The translations under genes and the position numbers were made by a program. DNA of 64,000 nt from Ciborinia camelliae (taxonomy: Eukaryota > Ascomycota > Leotiomycetes > Helotiales > Sclerotiniaceae). Where the stretch lies: positions 71,052-135,051 of the forward strand of contig JANPYM010000014.1 in the NCBI GenBank assembly GCA_025890175.1, given 5' to 3'. Below, in pieces: positions 10,287 through 21,900 of the stretch (positions are counted from its first letter, which is position 1; every line of letters begins with the position of its first letter). The notes beneath the pieces are model-generated. The model ran no database searches. It saw only the letters and a list, made by a program, of their open reading frames with translations, and was not told the origin of the DNA.

Positions 10287-13200
10287 ATGCCTCCCAAATT
10301 CACACCTCGACAGCGAAAGCACAAAGTGCTTGCGAGAAATAAAGCCAATGATTCTGAAACTCCAGTCGATTCTAATGCGACAGAAATTCTTCCCTCCTCG
10401 AAATCCGCACATGAAGAAAAGAAGCAGAAATTGAAACAGGAGTTAACTGGAGATAACAAAATTAGTGGAAAGAAAGCGAAGAGGTTGGAAAAATATATTG
10501 ATACGAAGTTGAGGAAGGATGAAAATAGGATATTGATTGAGAAATTATCGAAGAGGAAAGAGGAGGGAGGATTATATGAGAGTAGCAAGAAATTGGGCCA
10601 GGGCGCATTAACGAGGAGAGAAAGATTGGCGCGAGCTTTGAAGGAAAGGGAGAGGGGAATTGATATTGATGGAAATGGAGAGGAGCTCCTTTTCGAAAAG
10701 AGGACAGTTAGAGAGATGGAAAGTGAGAGTAGCGAAGAGGAAGATGACGAAATCGAAAATAAGAAGGAAGGTGGGCTTTTCCAAGGTATTGTGAAAGCTC
10801 CGACTTCGACTCCAGCACCAAAAACACCCGCGCAAACACTACAATTCGGCGCAGGAACCGGTTTAAAGAGACCACTCGAGGTGGACGATGACGGAAAGCC
10901 AGTGATACAAAAACGACAAAGACGAGGAGGTGTTAAGTCGAGGATCTCATCGAAGCCGCAAGCTCCCGCCGCGGAACCAGCATGGGAAGGATTTTCTTCG
11001 GGTTCCGAGGATGATAGCGATGAAGAGATGAAGTCAGATGAAGATTCCGATAATTCGAGTACGCCGGATGAGACAAGCAACCCAAAGCATGTCGAGTTAC
11101 TTAAACGTCTTACCACTATTTTCGCCGAAGATAAAGAGGGAGCTCTCAATTCAATGTCTGAGGACGAATCAGAAGATAGCAGCGAGGAAGGATCGTCGGA
11201 TGAAGACAGTAATGAAGACAGCGATGAGGCAAGCGACCCAGAACATGCTCAGTTACTAAAGAACATCATGGACATTTTTGGAGAAAGTAAGGAAGGAGCT
11301 CTTCAGTCGAAGCTTGGAAATGATATAGAAGATGGGAGCGAAGAATCGTCAGACGAAGACAGTAATGAAGAAGATAGCGAGGAGAGCAGCAGTGAGGAGG
11401 ACGATGATGCTCGTACCTCGAGGAAACAGGAACGTTCATCTGCGTTTAAAGCATGGGCGACTCAACAAGTAAACGAAGCTTATGGTTATGAGCCAACAAC
11501 AAATATCCCGAATGCGACGGAAACTCCAAAAATAGAAGGATTTGAGCCTCGGCCTTTGGAACAAGATCCTTTACCAATGGAACTTCAACCTACTACCAAT
11601 TTGTCACGGAAGGCATTTAGTGTTTCTGTGGAAAGACCTTCAAGTATTCAAGACGTCAGACTTAAACTTCCAGTTGTAGCCGAAGAACAAAAAATTATGG
11701 AAGCAATTCATAATAACAACCTAGTGGTTGTGTATGGTGCTACTGGTTCTGGAAAAACTACTCAAGTACCTCAATTCTTGTATGAAGCTGGATATGGTAC
11801 TAAAGACTCGCCGAATCCTGGAATGATTGGAGTCACTCAACCTCGAAGAGTTGCAGCCGTTAGTATGGCAAAACGTGTAGGAGATGAACTTGCAGATCAT
11901 GGTAAGCGAGTTGCCTATCAGATTCGATTCGAGGGAACAGTAAGTTCAGAGACTGCTATCAAATTCATGACGGATGGTGTACTCTTGAGAGAAGTAGCAC
12001 AAGATATTGCTCTAAGAAAATACTCCGCTATCGTTATTGATGAAGCTCATGAGAGAAGTGTGAACACCGATATTTTAATTGGTATGTTGAGTCGAGTGGT
12101 AAAATTGAGAGAGGAAATGGCTTTAGAAGACTCGTCTGTCAAACCATTGAAACTCATCATTATGTCTGCTACTCTACGCATCACAGATTTCACAGAGAAC
12201 AAGACATTATTTTCTACTCCACCACCGGTACTTCAAGCAGAGGGTAGACAATACCCAGTCACTACTCATTTTGCACGAAAGACGCATCATGATTATGTTG
12301 AAGAAGCATTCAGAAAAATTAGCAAAGGTCACCGCAAACTTCCGCCAGGAGGAATGTTGGTGTTCTTGACTGGTCAAAATGAAATCACCCATCTCAGCAA
12401 GAAATTAAAAGAAGCATTTAAGATAGGCTCTACTACAACAGGACCACAAGTTCGCATATCCGGAAAAGATGCACCTATGGAAGCTGAAGATATTGATTTT
12501 GGTGATACTATGGACACGACCACTGACGATTACGTCGATGATGATGACGAAGTTACGTTTAATGATGATGAAGATTTTGATATCGGAGAAGAAGCGGACA
12601 CCGGGCCTTCAAAGATGCATATATTACCATTATATTCGTTACTTCCCACGAAAGAACAATTGAGGGTTTTTGAACCGCCACCTGATGGTTCACGATTGAT
12701 TGTACTTGCTACCAACGTCGCCGAAACATCTCTCACAATTCCTGGTATTCGTTATGTTTTCGACTGTGGGAGATCAAAAGAACGTAAATACGATAAGACT
12801 ACTGGTGTACAAAGTTTCGAAGTCGGATGGATAAGTAAAGCCAGTGCAAGCCAGCGTGCAGGTCGTGCTGGACGTACTGGCCCTGGACATTGTTATCGAT
12901 TTTATTCATCCGCTGTTTATGAACGAGATTTCGAGGAGTTTGCGGAGCCAGAGATATTAAGAATGCCCATTGAAGGTGTGGTGTTGCAACTTAAATCCAT
13001 GAATCTGCAACACGTCGTCAATTTCCCATTCCCAACTCCACCGGATCGACAAAGTCTGGCGAGCTCCGAGAAACTTCTCACCTACCTCTCTGCGCTTTCT
13101 CCAGCTGGTCAAATCACTCCAACTGGTTCAACCATGTCTATATTCCCACTTTCACCACGATTTGCTCGTATCCTTTTAGTCGGCCATCTACACGATTGTC

Positions 13201-14207
13201 TTCCATATACCATTGCCCTTGTAGCAGGCCTATCTGCTGCTGATATATTCATACCAGAAAACCAAGTCATTCCAGCTGCTGCTCCACGGGAAGACGAAGA
13301 TTCGTACCTTACCACAGCCGAGAAGATCGAACAAGACGCCCGCGCAAATCTCCGCCGTCAATTCAACAAAGTACATCAATCTTTTTGTTTCCTTGATGAT
13401 AGATCCGATGCCATCAAACTCCTTCAAGCTGTCGGAGAATTCGCCCACGAACCTACAGAATCGTGGTGTACATCCCATTATGTGCGGTATAAGACCCTCA
13501 AGGAAATCTCGCAATTGCGTCGTCAAATCACGGATCTCTTACGTACCAACATTCCGGCATTTGCGGCATTGAAACATGAAGAGAAGTTGGCGCCACCCTC
13601 TGTTAAACAGGTCAAAGCACTCAAACAGATGGTCGCGGCAGGATTCATTGATCACGTGGCTATACGAGCAGATTTATCCCCGACACAAATCGAGGCATAC
13701 AGAAAACCCAAGAGAGCAATCGACGTTCCTTATCTCACACTCTTCCCCTCGCATCTCCGTACCCCCAACAAACACAACGACGATGACCAAGAACAAGACA
13801 AGGCAGTCTACATCCACCCCGCCTCTCCTCTCTCTCATCTTTCCCCCAACGAATGTCCTGAATATATCATCTACTCGTACTTGCAGAAACCGGCCGAGGA
13901 TGTTAATGCGGATGGGTCGAGAAAGAGACAGAAAACCAGAATGCATAGTTTGACGGATGTTAGTGGGGGACAATTGGCGGGTTTGGCGAAGGGGACTAGT
14001 CTTTTGGAGTATGGGAAGCCGATCAAGGAGCTGCTTGTTAAGGAGAAGAAGAAGGGATCGAAGGAAGGAGGAGATGAGGGTGAAATGAGAGAGTGTTGGG
14101 TTGTGCCTTATTTGAGGGCAGAGGGGTCCGGCGGGCTGGGGTGGCCATTGCCGGCTAGGAAGGTGGTGCAGAAGAAGGTTAGGGGGAAGGGATGGGTTGT
14201 TGAGTAG
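10287..14207 (+). CDS. ecm16: DEAH-box RNA helicase ECM16/Dhr1 (DHX37 family), U3 snoRNP-associated
   Basis: A single exon of 1,306 codons; the yeast protein is of similar length. In yeast, Ecm16/Dhr1 dislodges U3 snoRNA from pre-18S rRNA in the nucleolus during small-subunit assembly. The N-terminus (MPPKFTPRQRKHKVLARNKA) is basic. Residues about 150-390 are strongly acidic, with repeated SEEDSDE clusters. The helicase core follows: motif I GATGSGKT (484-491), Ia TQPRRVA, motif II DEAH (585-588), motif III SAT (about 627) and motif VI QRAGRAGRTG (about 855). An acidic insert (residues about 735-765) lies between the RecA domains before motifs IV-VI. HA2 and OB-fold regions follow to the C-terminus. 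An 898-bp antisense open frame over the acidic N-terminus is a codon-bias shadow. Confidence 0.93.
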   Translation: MPPKFTPRQRKHKVLARNKANDSETPVDSNATEILPSSKSAHEEKKQKLKQELTGDNKISGKKAKRLEKYIDTKLRKDENRILIEKLSKRKEEGGLYESSKKLGQGALTRRERLARALKERERGIDIDGNGEELLFEKRTVREMESESSEEEDDEIENKKEGGLFQGIVKAPTSTPAPKTPAQTLQFGAGTGLKRPLEVDDDGKPVIQKRQRRGGVKSRISSKPQAPAAEPAWEGFSSGSEDDSDEEMKSDEDSDNSSTPDETSNPKHVELLKRLTTIFAEDKEGALNSMSEDESEDSSEEGSSDEDSNEDSDEASDPEHAQLLKNIMDIFGESKEGALQSKLGNDIEDGSEESSDEDSNEEDSEESSSEEDDDARTSRKQERSSAFKAWATQQVNEAYGYEPTTNIPNATETPKIEGFEPRPLEQDPLPMELQPTTNLSRKAFSVSVERPSSIQDVRLKLPVVAEEQKIMEAIHNNNLVVVYGATGSGKTTQVPQFLYEAGYGTKDSPNPGMIGVTQPRRVAAVSMAKRVGDELADHGKRVAYQIRFEGTVSSETAIKFMTDGVLLREVAQDIALRKYSAIVIDEAHERSVNTDILIGMLSRVVKLREEMALEDSSVKPLKLIIMSATLRITDFTENKTLFSTPPPVLQAEGRQYPVTTHFARKTHHDYVEEAFRKISKGHRKLPPGGMLVFLTGQNEITHLSKKLKEAFKIGSTTTGPQVRISGKDAPMEAEDIDFGDTMDTTTDDYVDDDDEVTFNDDEDFDIGEEADTGPSKMHILPLYSLLPTKEQLRVFEPPPDGSRLIVLATNVAETSLTIPGIRYVFDCGRSKERKYDKTTGVQSFEVGWISKASASQRAGRAGRTGPGHCYRFYSSAVYERDFEEFAEPEILRMPIEGVVLQLKSMNLQHVVNFPFPTPPDRQSLASSEKLLTYLSALSPAGQITPTGSTMSIFPLSPRFARILLVGHLHDCLPYTIALVAGLSAADIFIPENQVIPAAAPREDEDSYLTTAEKIEQDARANLRRQFNKVHQSFCFLDDRSDAIKLLQAVGEFAHEPTESWCTSHYVRYKTLKEISQLRRQITDLLRTNIPAFAALKHEEKLAPPSVKQVKALKQMVAAGFIDHVAIRADLSPTQIEAYRKPKRAIDVPYLTLFPSHLRTPNKHNDDDQEQDKAVYIHPASPLSHLSPNECPEYIIYSYLQKPAEDVNADGSRKRQKTRMHSLTDVSGGQLAGLAKGTSLLEYGKPIKELLVKEKKKGSKEGGDEGEMRECWVVPYLRAEGSGGLGWPLPARKVVQKKVRGKGWVVE

Positions 14208-16759
14208 ATACGTGAATACCTAGATTGTTGGATTTTGGCATAGTTATGTCAAACGGAGTTGTTGGAATAGAAGGTTCCTCTATGCAACTAAATTGATGAT
14301 GACGGGCTGTGTAAATGTTGGGTAATGCAGGTGTGATGTTCGAAATCCGTACTTGCAAATGATAAGTATCGCAAAAAGTTACCTATCGCTTCGCTCTGGG
14401 ATTGTGTAAAATCTCATGTCGTATCCAGAGATCATTCTGCCCGATCTTTCCTGCATCATTACTCTCCAATGGACCATATAAATCCATCCAAATTAAAGCC
14501 ATAGGCTAATCAAGTGATACACAAAAATTTATTCTTCACGATGCAAATCAAGAAACCTTAACCAACAAATATGACATCGGTTGAAATCCTATCTCAGATA
14601 GGGCAGTAAAGCAACGAGGAAACTTTTGAAGGTTGACCGATGGGAAATATTGGCATGTAGTAAAATACTTAGTGATGGAAGATGTTATATCCAATTTGAT
14701 AGTACATGTTAGATATTAGATGTTGATGCTCGCTCGTGCGTGAGAGATGAGCATACTAGTTAGTATTCAGGTCCCTGAAATTTACTATTATATATGACAA
14801 TCTGCCCTTTCGGGGTCTTTTGACAATCCATACGCTCTTTTGAAATACCTCTTAACAACCTAATATTTAGGCTCTTTTTTAAAATTCGATTTGTTTTCAA
14901 TCTGATTTAATGGATTTAACTCAGTTGAACGATTCATTCTATTTGGGAGATCTATAAGAAATTTGTCTAAGAAAAACTCCACATAGACTGCCATAACCGT
15001 ACCTACTTGGGTGGAATAACGATGAAGGGGCGTTTTGGGATGAGCACTCGGGGAAAAAAAGGATAGGGTTGCAGACGAGAGAAGTCCACATAGATCTTGT
15101 GTATTACCAATAGGAATGAGCCCGACTTATATTTTGTTTACACTTTGTCATGATACTTCTCGCTTGCTATCAGCTCATCGATGTAGCTTGGTAAGCCACA
15201 TCTTCTAGAAATCTAGCTGCAGCTGAAATACTACAGGGGTGAGGAGAATTTAAATTAGTTTAGGGATGACACGCAATGATGTAGATCCTGCCAACCAAGA
15301 ATCAAGCCAACCGCAATTTCAGTACCTCAGCCTGGGCTGCATATCTCAACTTACAGTCTGCGAGAATCCACCTTTGATTATAATGAGATGGTTGTTCCCT
15401 ATATTGGCCTATTCTATCTGACATGCATCCAAGAATTTGCTAATCCGGTGACCAGATATGGTATCTAATAGAAGAGTCAGTGCAGTTATTCATCTAAAGT
15501 CTTTGTTGCCGACTTTTATTGAATGGCTACCAAATAATATACACATAAAACTCATTTATGAGCTTTCTTCACCACAAGATTCCAGTTCGATACTGGTGAT
15601 GACAACGTGGAGGTGGAATAGACGCCCCAGCAGATTGGCTAACCTTTTTAGAACGTTCGTCAAAAAGTTTTGATGAACGTTCTAAAAGGGTTGGTTAGGT
15701 AGTCTAAATGATAAAATTGTTCTGATGAATGTTCTAAAGGAGTTAGTTATTTAATTTAATCGATCGAATTGCTTTGATGAACGTTCTAAGGGGGCTAACT
15801 CCTCCTTCTAAAGGTAAGCCCTAGTGCAGCCCACATATATCCCATGTCTATTTCTGGTCTTGGCACTTTTGGTTCTCTTCCTGATAACTTCAACAGTTGA
15901 GAAGTCTAGAAATATCTTTCAAAAAACCTCCATCGGAATATGAGCAGTGAAGGTTGCAATAGAACCACCATTGAATCTATTATGGAGTAAAAACATGGTA
16001 CTGAGCATGCTATGGGGAGTTGAAGATTTAATGAAGTTGCATGAGTTTCCGACGAATAGCTGCAGCCCTATGTAAGATACAAGACCAATAGCACAGCGCT
16101 ATCGTAGCGATCATGGTGAAACCGTCACTCAAGATTGACATACATTTTCCCAGACGTTTCACTGCAATTGTGAAATCTCCCTTTGCACTGTGACCGCAAG
16201 AATTAATCAATATAATGATATCAGACAAATCCATGCAGGTTCAGGAAAATTCGTTATCGGTAGTCCATGGATTGATGGGCTTCATATTGATTTCTGTAGA
16301 CACTTATCTGTCATACTCCAGTCACCAATATTTCGAGGGAACGGGGAGCAGAATACTTTCCCACAATAAACGACCGATCCTCGCCATGAGGGGTGATTTT
16401 TCTTTCTTGATGCATTTGAAACTCCAGGGCCATCGGAGAACTACCTCACTACATGTATGCCATTATCTAAAAGGTTAACGGATAAGGGATAAAAACAGCT
16501 AGGAATCAGATGATGGCAGAAGATTCCCACAAATCCAGTGAATATCTCTTAACGACATTTACTTGATCTTATAATCCATACCGCGGATAAAAGACTTCTA
16601 GTCGAAGGCACGGTTGGGGATGTGAGACCCCTGTCTCTTAGATTAAGTCTGTGTGGCATGTTCGTGCCGACATCCTATTAGCCGGTTGTATCCATCATAA
16701 TCCCATTATATGTGGAACATCACTCAAAATCATGCCTCGATAAACTTGTATTGTTTTAT
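14208..16759. other. Intergenic region, start of a gene-poor block
   Basis: No gene model is supported. The only structured element is the 52-bp repeat set at 15641-15802. Short open frames (15458-15673, 16028-16234 minus, 16215-16478) have no splice context or recognisable similarity. Confidence 0.6.
15641..15802. repeat. Three 52-bp tandem repeats with an inverted first partner
   Basis: The core tgatgaaYgttctaaRRgg occurs at 15671, 15723 and 15775, exactly 52 bp apart. The first copy is preceded by its own reverse complement: 15641-15665 pairs with 15668-15692 with about two mismatches over 25 bp and a 2-nt loop. Confidence 0.85.
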
Positions 16760-17700
16760 TCAAATGAGCCTTGAAAAGCCATCAACATAGTCAGTCCATA
16801 GCTTGCCATGGGCAAATATTTGACGGGCTCGATTGTTGGTTCCGTCCCGGTACGCATATATCGCACATTTTTCCACGGCAGTAATGACCTTTCTATTGTA
16901 TATCTTGGAATTCAGAGTAATATGGTACTCGCGAGCTGTTTCCAGTGCTTGGAATCGAGCAATACTTTTGAAGTGTGTGTATAGCGACTGAAGATATGTG
17001 GGGGTAGCGCGCATTGTGCGAATTAGATGGCTGCGATTTCAGGGATAAAAGGTCATCTTATTGACGCCTAACTTATAAATTGTTATCTGCTGATGCAAAA
17101 TGCTTGTCGGTATATCGATAACAGCGGAGACACAATGTCCGGGTGTCTGGGAACTATCTTCAAGCACTCGCGTAATTACCCCTTTTCCCCACCTATCCGG
17201 ACAACCCCTCTTATTTCTATTCTAATCTCGTATGTATTGAATGTAAAGTATGATAAGGAGTTCCTTCTCAAAGGATAGCCTCTAGTCTTTCGGCCGTGGA
17301 AGCTTTTAGGCTGGGAATCGATGTCGTTCAGCCGAAGAGAATAAGAACGGCGCAATGAGATGGCAGATGAGCAGCCGTTCTTATATATGATGAGGGAACT
17401 TTCGTGTAAGGTAAAGCACCCCCGGATGAGTGAATCTTCCTCGAGCAAGTTTGCAGTGCAGTGGCAACCAAGAGGTAGATCGTCTACGGATGGTGCATTC
17501 TCACCTGCCAAGTGTTAGCTCACATTGTGCGGAGGTGGGGAGCGGGGAACAAATGATCGTACATGATCCCAGAATTGCTTAAAAGTCTCACAGATCTTTG
17601 AAGCCTTTGGGAACTGATGTTCAAACCTCCGGAATGAAATCGAATCGTTCGCTAAACGGTTTTGTGTACAGGTCAGCCTCGGCAAGGCTAGCCCACTTCT
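16760..17700 (-). pseudogene. Broken coding remnant, family not recognised
   Basis: Several minus-strand segments read like protein but cannot be joined without breaks. From high to low coordinates: (1) about 17700-17620 (ADLYTKPFSERFDFIPE) ends in a stop. (2) About 17630-17515 (FEHQFPKASKICETFKQFWD...) runs through one TAA at about 17512-17514 into (3) 17511-17250 (SVDDLPLGCHCTANLLEED...). (4) About 17225-17075 (GCPDRWGKGVITRVLED...) can be joined by a 45-nt GT-AG intron to (5) about 17030-16760, which ends in KLWTDYVDGFSRLI and a stop. Segments 4-5 splice cleanly. Upstream there is a frame change and an in-frame stop, so I call it a pseudogene. An intact gene with odd introns is the alternative. 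Confidence 0.35.
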
Positions 17701-18547
17701 TTTTTCCTATCCCATACTCACCTAACACTTTATTCTGATATTGGGATGGGGTTAGCTTCAAGAATTCAATCTTATGAGGAGAAAGAAGCCTTCCTGGTGG
17801 TTCTAATTTTGTTCCACGGGATATAGAAAGCTCCCGGCATATTGAATTCTATGCAAGTGGTCTTTGGAATCCAGTTAATATGGACTGATTAATCTTTATG
17901 TTTAGATTGTCGGCTTTTCAAGTTCATTAGACCGAACCTCAAATACTTTATGAATGAGCTTAATCAGTTGAAGGGAAATTTAACATTCTCGCAGGTAGCC
18001 TTGGATATATAGGTCAAATAAATATCACTGAATATATAATTTATAAGATCGTAGGACTGCAAATTTTGGCTTTCGAGTTTTTAAATAATGTAGAAAATAA
18101 GGACACCTAAATTACGAATGGACGAGAAGTCACAGTAATGCAGTTTTGGGACCTTTCAGTTTAGCTTGCTGTGGGGACAGCGCAATGTATTATTTTGGTG
18201 ATGTAAGGAACAGATACAATACACCAGCAGTCCCTAGTTAAAAAAGCATGCGGGAAGAGTATTGAGCTTGCAGGATACGGAATGTAAACTGCTTTCATCA
18301 ACACTTTCTTCGTAAAACGGCACATTGCGAATATTTAATTCGTATTCCCATCTTCCTCAGTTTCTCTAGCCATGTATCATCTCAGTGATATCCAATAAAT
18401 CAAGGGTCTTCTCATCTCAGTAATGTGCACACCACAGTTTTTGTAACCTGTCGAGGAATCGGCACATAGTTTCAACCCTGATATTCGGAAGGAAAATGTC
18501 TGAGAGATGCATGCTCAAGAAAAGGTGTAGCGCAAGTTGCGCGTAGA

Positions 18548-18900
18548 TCAACCGCCATTCGAGGTAGTTGGCTGATAATTCGTTAGAACTATAATTCAGG
18601 TTTACATGCATAGCTATTACTTACCTTATTCACCTCTTCGCCCTCATTCACAACTCCCACTGGTCCAAGACCGTGAAAAAATCCTGGAAACATATCGGAG
18701 GAGTTGTACCTGCCGTGAGCGATGATACCCAAAGCCCTAGGATATAAAATATCCTCCAAAGACTTCTAGTCCAACTGTAAGCATCAAGACACACCTCTGA
18801 ACATTCGAGTCTCTTACCAGGAAAGTCAGGAATGGACCACCCATAATTTTGCGTTTTATGATCCTCGACGTGGTTGTGGTATCTTTTTTGATAGATAAAT
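18548..18900 (-). CDS. Candidate multi-exon gene fragment, unrecognised
   Basis: The best exon is 18765-18625 (47 codons, KSLEDILYPRALGIIAHGRY... to EGEEVNK). It is bounded by a CTAG acceptor and a perfect GTAAGT donor, followed by an intron with a TTCTAAC branch-like site and a TATCAG acceptor. A short terminal exon, 18571-18548, ends in TGA. Upstream, an open segment ending ...IMGGPFLTFL at 18818 is followed by a GTAAGA donor and joins in phase. The true start is unclear; an ATG lies at about 18844 and open frame continues to about 19020. I do not recognise the family. Splice signals on both sides of the middle exon argue for a real gene, but it may be a decayed one. Confidence 0.33.
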
Positions 18901-21900
18901 AGTTGTGTTGTGAAATTAAGTGTTTAGGATGTGAAGGTGTGGGGGGCCCTATGCTTTTCTGAGCCGCTACCGTCTGTGACTGTCCTTGTGAGAAAAAGGG
19001 TTCTGCCAGGCCACCGTACATATTCCAACAGTCCTATGATTTCGTCCAGTTCAAGTTCATAGGCCCCACAGCTCCCGCAGCCGATAACGCCAAACGTTAT
19101 TATCACCATGACACCGATGCTGCCCTAAATCGCGCAGTATATTATAAACCACAATATATCCCAATTTTAACTTTCTCCAATGAATCATCTAACTTCTATA
19201 GCCCGCATAGCTATAAATAAAATGGTGCAAGTGAAATTGGCCCTTCGAGGTATCGCATTCCGTTAAGCGAATCGCTGAAGATAGACAGGTACAAGCAAAT
19301 GTTGTAAGTGAGAAAAGCACTGGTTGGCGACAATAAGTTCCAAAGGTCTGCGGACGGATCGATGTAATACTAATCATGTTCCCAGGACTGCTTGTTATCT
19401 GGTACCGATGGTTCGATCAAAATAGCCGCCCTTGGGCAATTAAAGCTGAGCATGTCATCGTCGATATTCTTCGGGTGATTGTGACCTAACTGAATAGCTA
19501 TGGTTATTTTGTTATCAAATATCGGCTTGAGAAGGATAATATTTTCAAGTATGATCAGTCTTGTCCAATCCATCGATTTGCCAGACTCGGCAAAGCATTA
19601 ATAACGCATCGCGGCTCTACCAAGGCTGGCTAGGATCCATTTAGCACGTTTGACTTTGCGGTAGACATACTGCTTAAGAGTGGTGTGGAGTGTTAGTGGA
19701 GCATGGTAAATCAGGTTAACAGAGGAAGCACTCATCCTCTGCCGGCCTTGTCAGACGAGCTGGGCTTGCTGTTACGTGGAAAGGCTAAATAGAATCAAGT
19801 TACCTCTAGAAGTTATGAATTATTCTTCGGGTAGGGTTCGAGGTATTGACTAGGACGAAGTTCTCTCATAGCTGACTAGTGCATGAGGCCGATCACTAGA
19901 TAGTAGAATCGCACACTCAGCAGAACACCACTTGGCACTAAACTCCGGGAGGATTGATTTTGGAGGCTGAAACCAGTTCCGGAAGTTAAATAAGAGAAGA
20001 TCAAATTGATGATGCGAGACCCTACATCGAAAAGCCATTCAACCTTGGTGGTTAGCGAGTGAGTCGACCAAAAAGAACGAATGCTGTACGGAAAAAAGTA
20101 AAGAGCTTCCCTTAAAATTTCTTCAATCAGTAATTGGGATGCTGAGTAAATCTTCGCTGTCCTTCCGAGTGGATCGACTGTCGTCTCAACTCGTCAAAGT
20201 TGATTATCGGGAGATGGTATCCCCTTCATCGTTCCGGTGGCCATTTTGCTTGGATTGAACCCGGGGGGTTGGGGGAGGGCTTTTTATACCACATTCCAAT
20301 TGATTTCCACGTGTAAGGGGCCAAAATAAGGCATGGACGTGTATATCTCGTGGTCTTTTAGGTTCAAAGCTGGAAGGTCGCTTTTTGAGGATCACCTCGA
20401 TTTTTTAGCAACCGGAACGATGGAGGGGATAAGTAGTATTTGGCAGACGATAATTCACGAGACCATGTTGTCGGCGTTATCTGCTCTGGTTGAAAGGCTC
20501 GGTGGTTTCCACCCGTGTCAAGAATGATAAGCATGCGTACACATTGATCAAAGCCACAATTGTGCATATCAGATCTTGCGATCCTTCCTCTCGAGTGAGC
20601 GATGGTGCGTAGCTTTCTTGGAGAAACGTGAAGTATTCTTTGGTACTGCTGTTTGTTAGCAATTGAACAAAGACAGGCTTGATACATGTTCATTTCTATC
20701 GAGATGTAGACAAGGTCGACCGGTTTCAAGAGCGAGAACTATCCAGCCTTGAATTCCTCATACCAGCGCCAAAAGATTGGCAATATTAGGAATTTCCAAG
20801 TACGATTCCAAATGTCAATATGCATTTAGGGCATCATGAGAAAGTTGTGTTTCTTTCGACATCTTTTTAGGCAGATGCCATCCGGCACTCATTGCCGAAC
20901 GTGAAGTTCAAACTCCCACTCACATTTATTACGCGTAGAAGAGCTGGTAAGAAGAGAAGGAGAAAGTCTTTTTGCACAAGGACTTATTGTAGAGACTTCA
21001 ATCATAAAGAAAAAGTGGTATTGTTCAGTGTGAGGGATAAAAGACTTACTATTTCAATAATTTTGTACGTGTCATCGATGATAGTCGATTATAGTCATTG
21101 GTATAACGACAAAAGCACCCAGTCGAATCTTTCCAATCGTTGGGCATCTTCTAGAAACATAATTGATGTCGAGCAATAGGTATGGATGAACTCAAGCAAA
21201 CAAATGAAGTAAGCTTTATTCAGAGCGATGTTCCAGTTGAGAGAATTCAATCAGAATTTCCGAATAAATCAGATGAATTATGGAGGATTAGACCAGGGGT
21301 TCCAGCCTGCTAGCTTTCTACACCCTTCGAACGTGGTTTTGAAGGTAGACATAGTTTTGTATCTAGATGAAGAGAGAGTATTCGAAAATGCGTTCGAACT
21401 GTCTTTGAATTCTCTGATCAAGAAATTGTTGAGAAAAGTAAGAAATCATTAACAGAACTCCATGTGCTAAGAGATGATGGGACGAAAGACTGCGAATTTC
21501 TGGCGTCTCAGCTGAGATAGCTGTCATAAAAACAAATGTGGCTGTGTCCTTACGTCTCTGCCCCCAGCGTAGCGAGTAATATTTTGTGGCGCCCCACCCC
21601 CCAATATGTTGGAATGAGACGTCAGACGTGAGTCGTGAGACGTGCAATTTGCAGATCGGAACTGTCCAATCAAGTTTATTTTGCCCGGATTTCATTTGAC
21701 GAATGTAGAAGTTATCATCGCCTTCAATTTATATAGACGCTGTGAGCTAGTATGGTCTGCTCAATCAACATAGCTCTGAACAGAAGAAGCTCGCTGCATG
21801 ATGCACTGAAAGTTTTCGGTGTGGAGGAACAAGAAAATTTAGACCACAAGTTCTGGGATAAGAATCTTACTGATTTCCAAGCCAGTAAGATGTAAGATGT

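Noticed and set aside
10253..11149. 298-codon antisense frame opposite the helicase N-terminus
   Set aside because: It is the Ser/Leu-rich shadow of the acidic GAA/GAG/GAT-rich coding strand; no splice or start support.
19240..19377. MFS transporter fragment (FGTYCRQPVLFSLTT)
   Set aside because: The resemblance covers about 15 residues only; no neighbouring membrane segments in frame.
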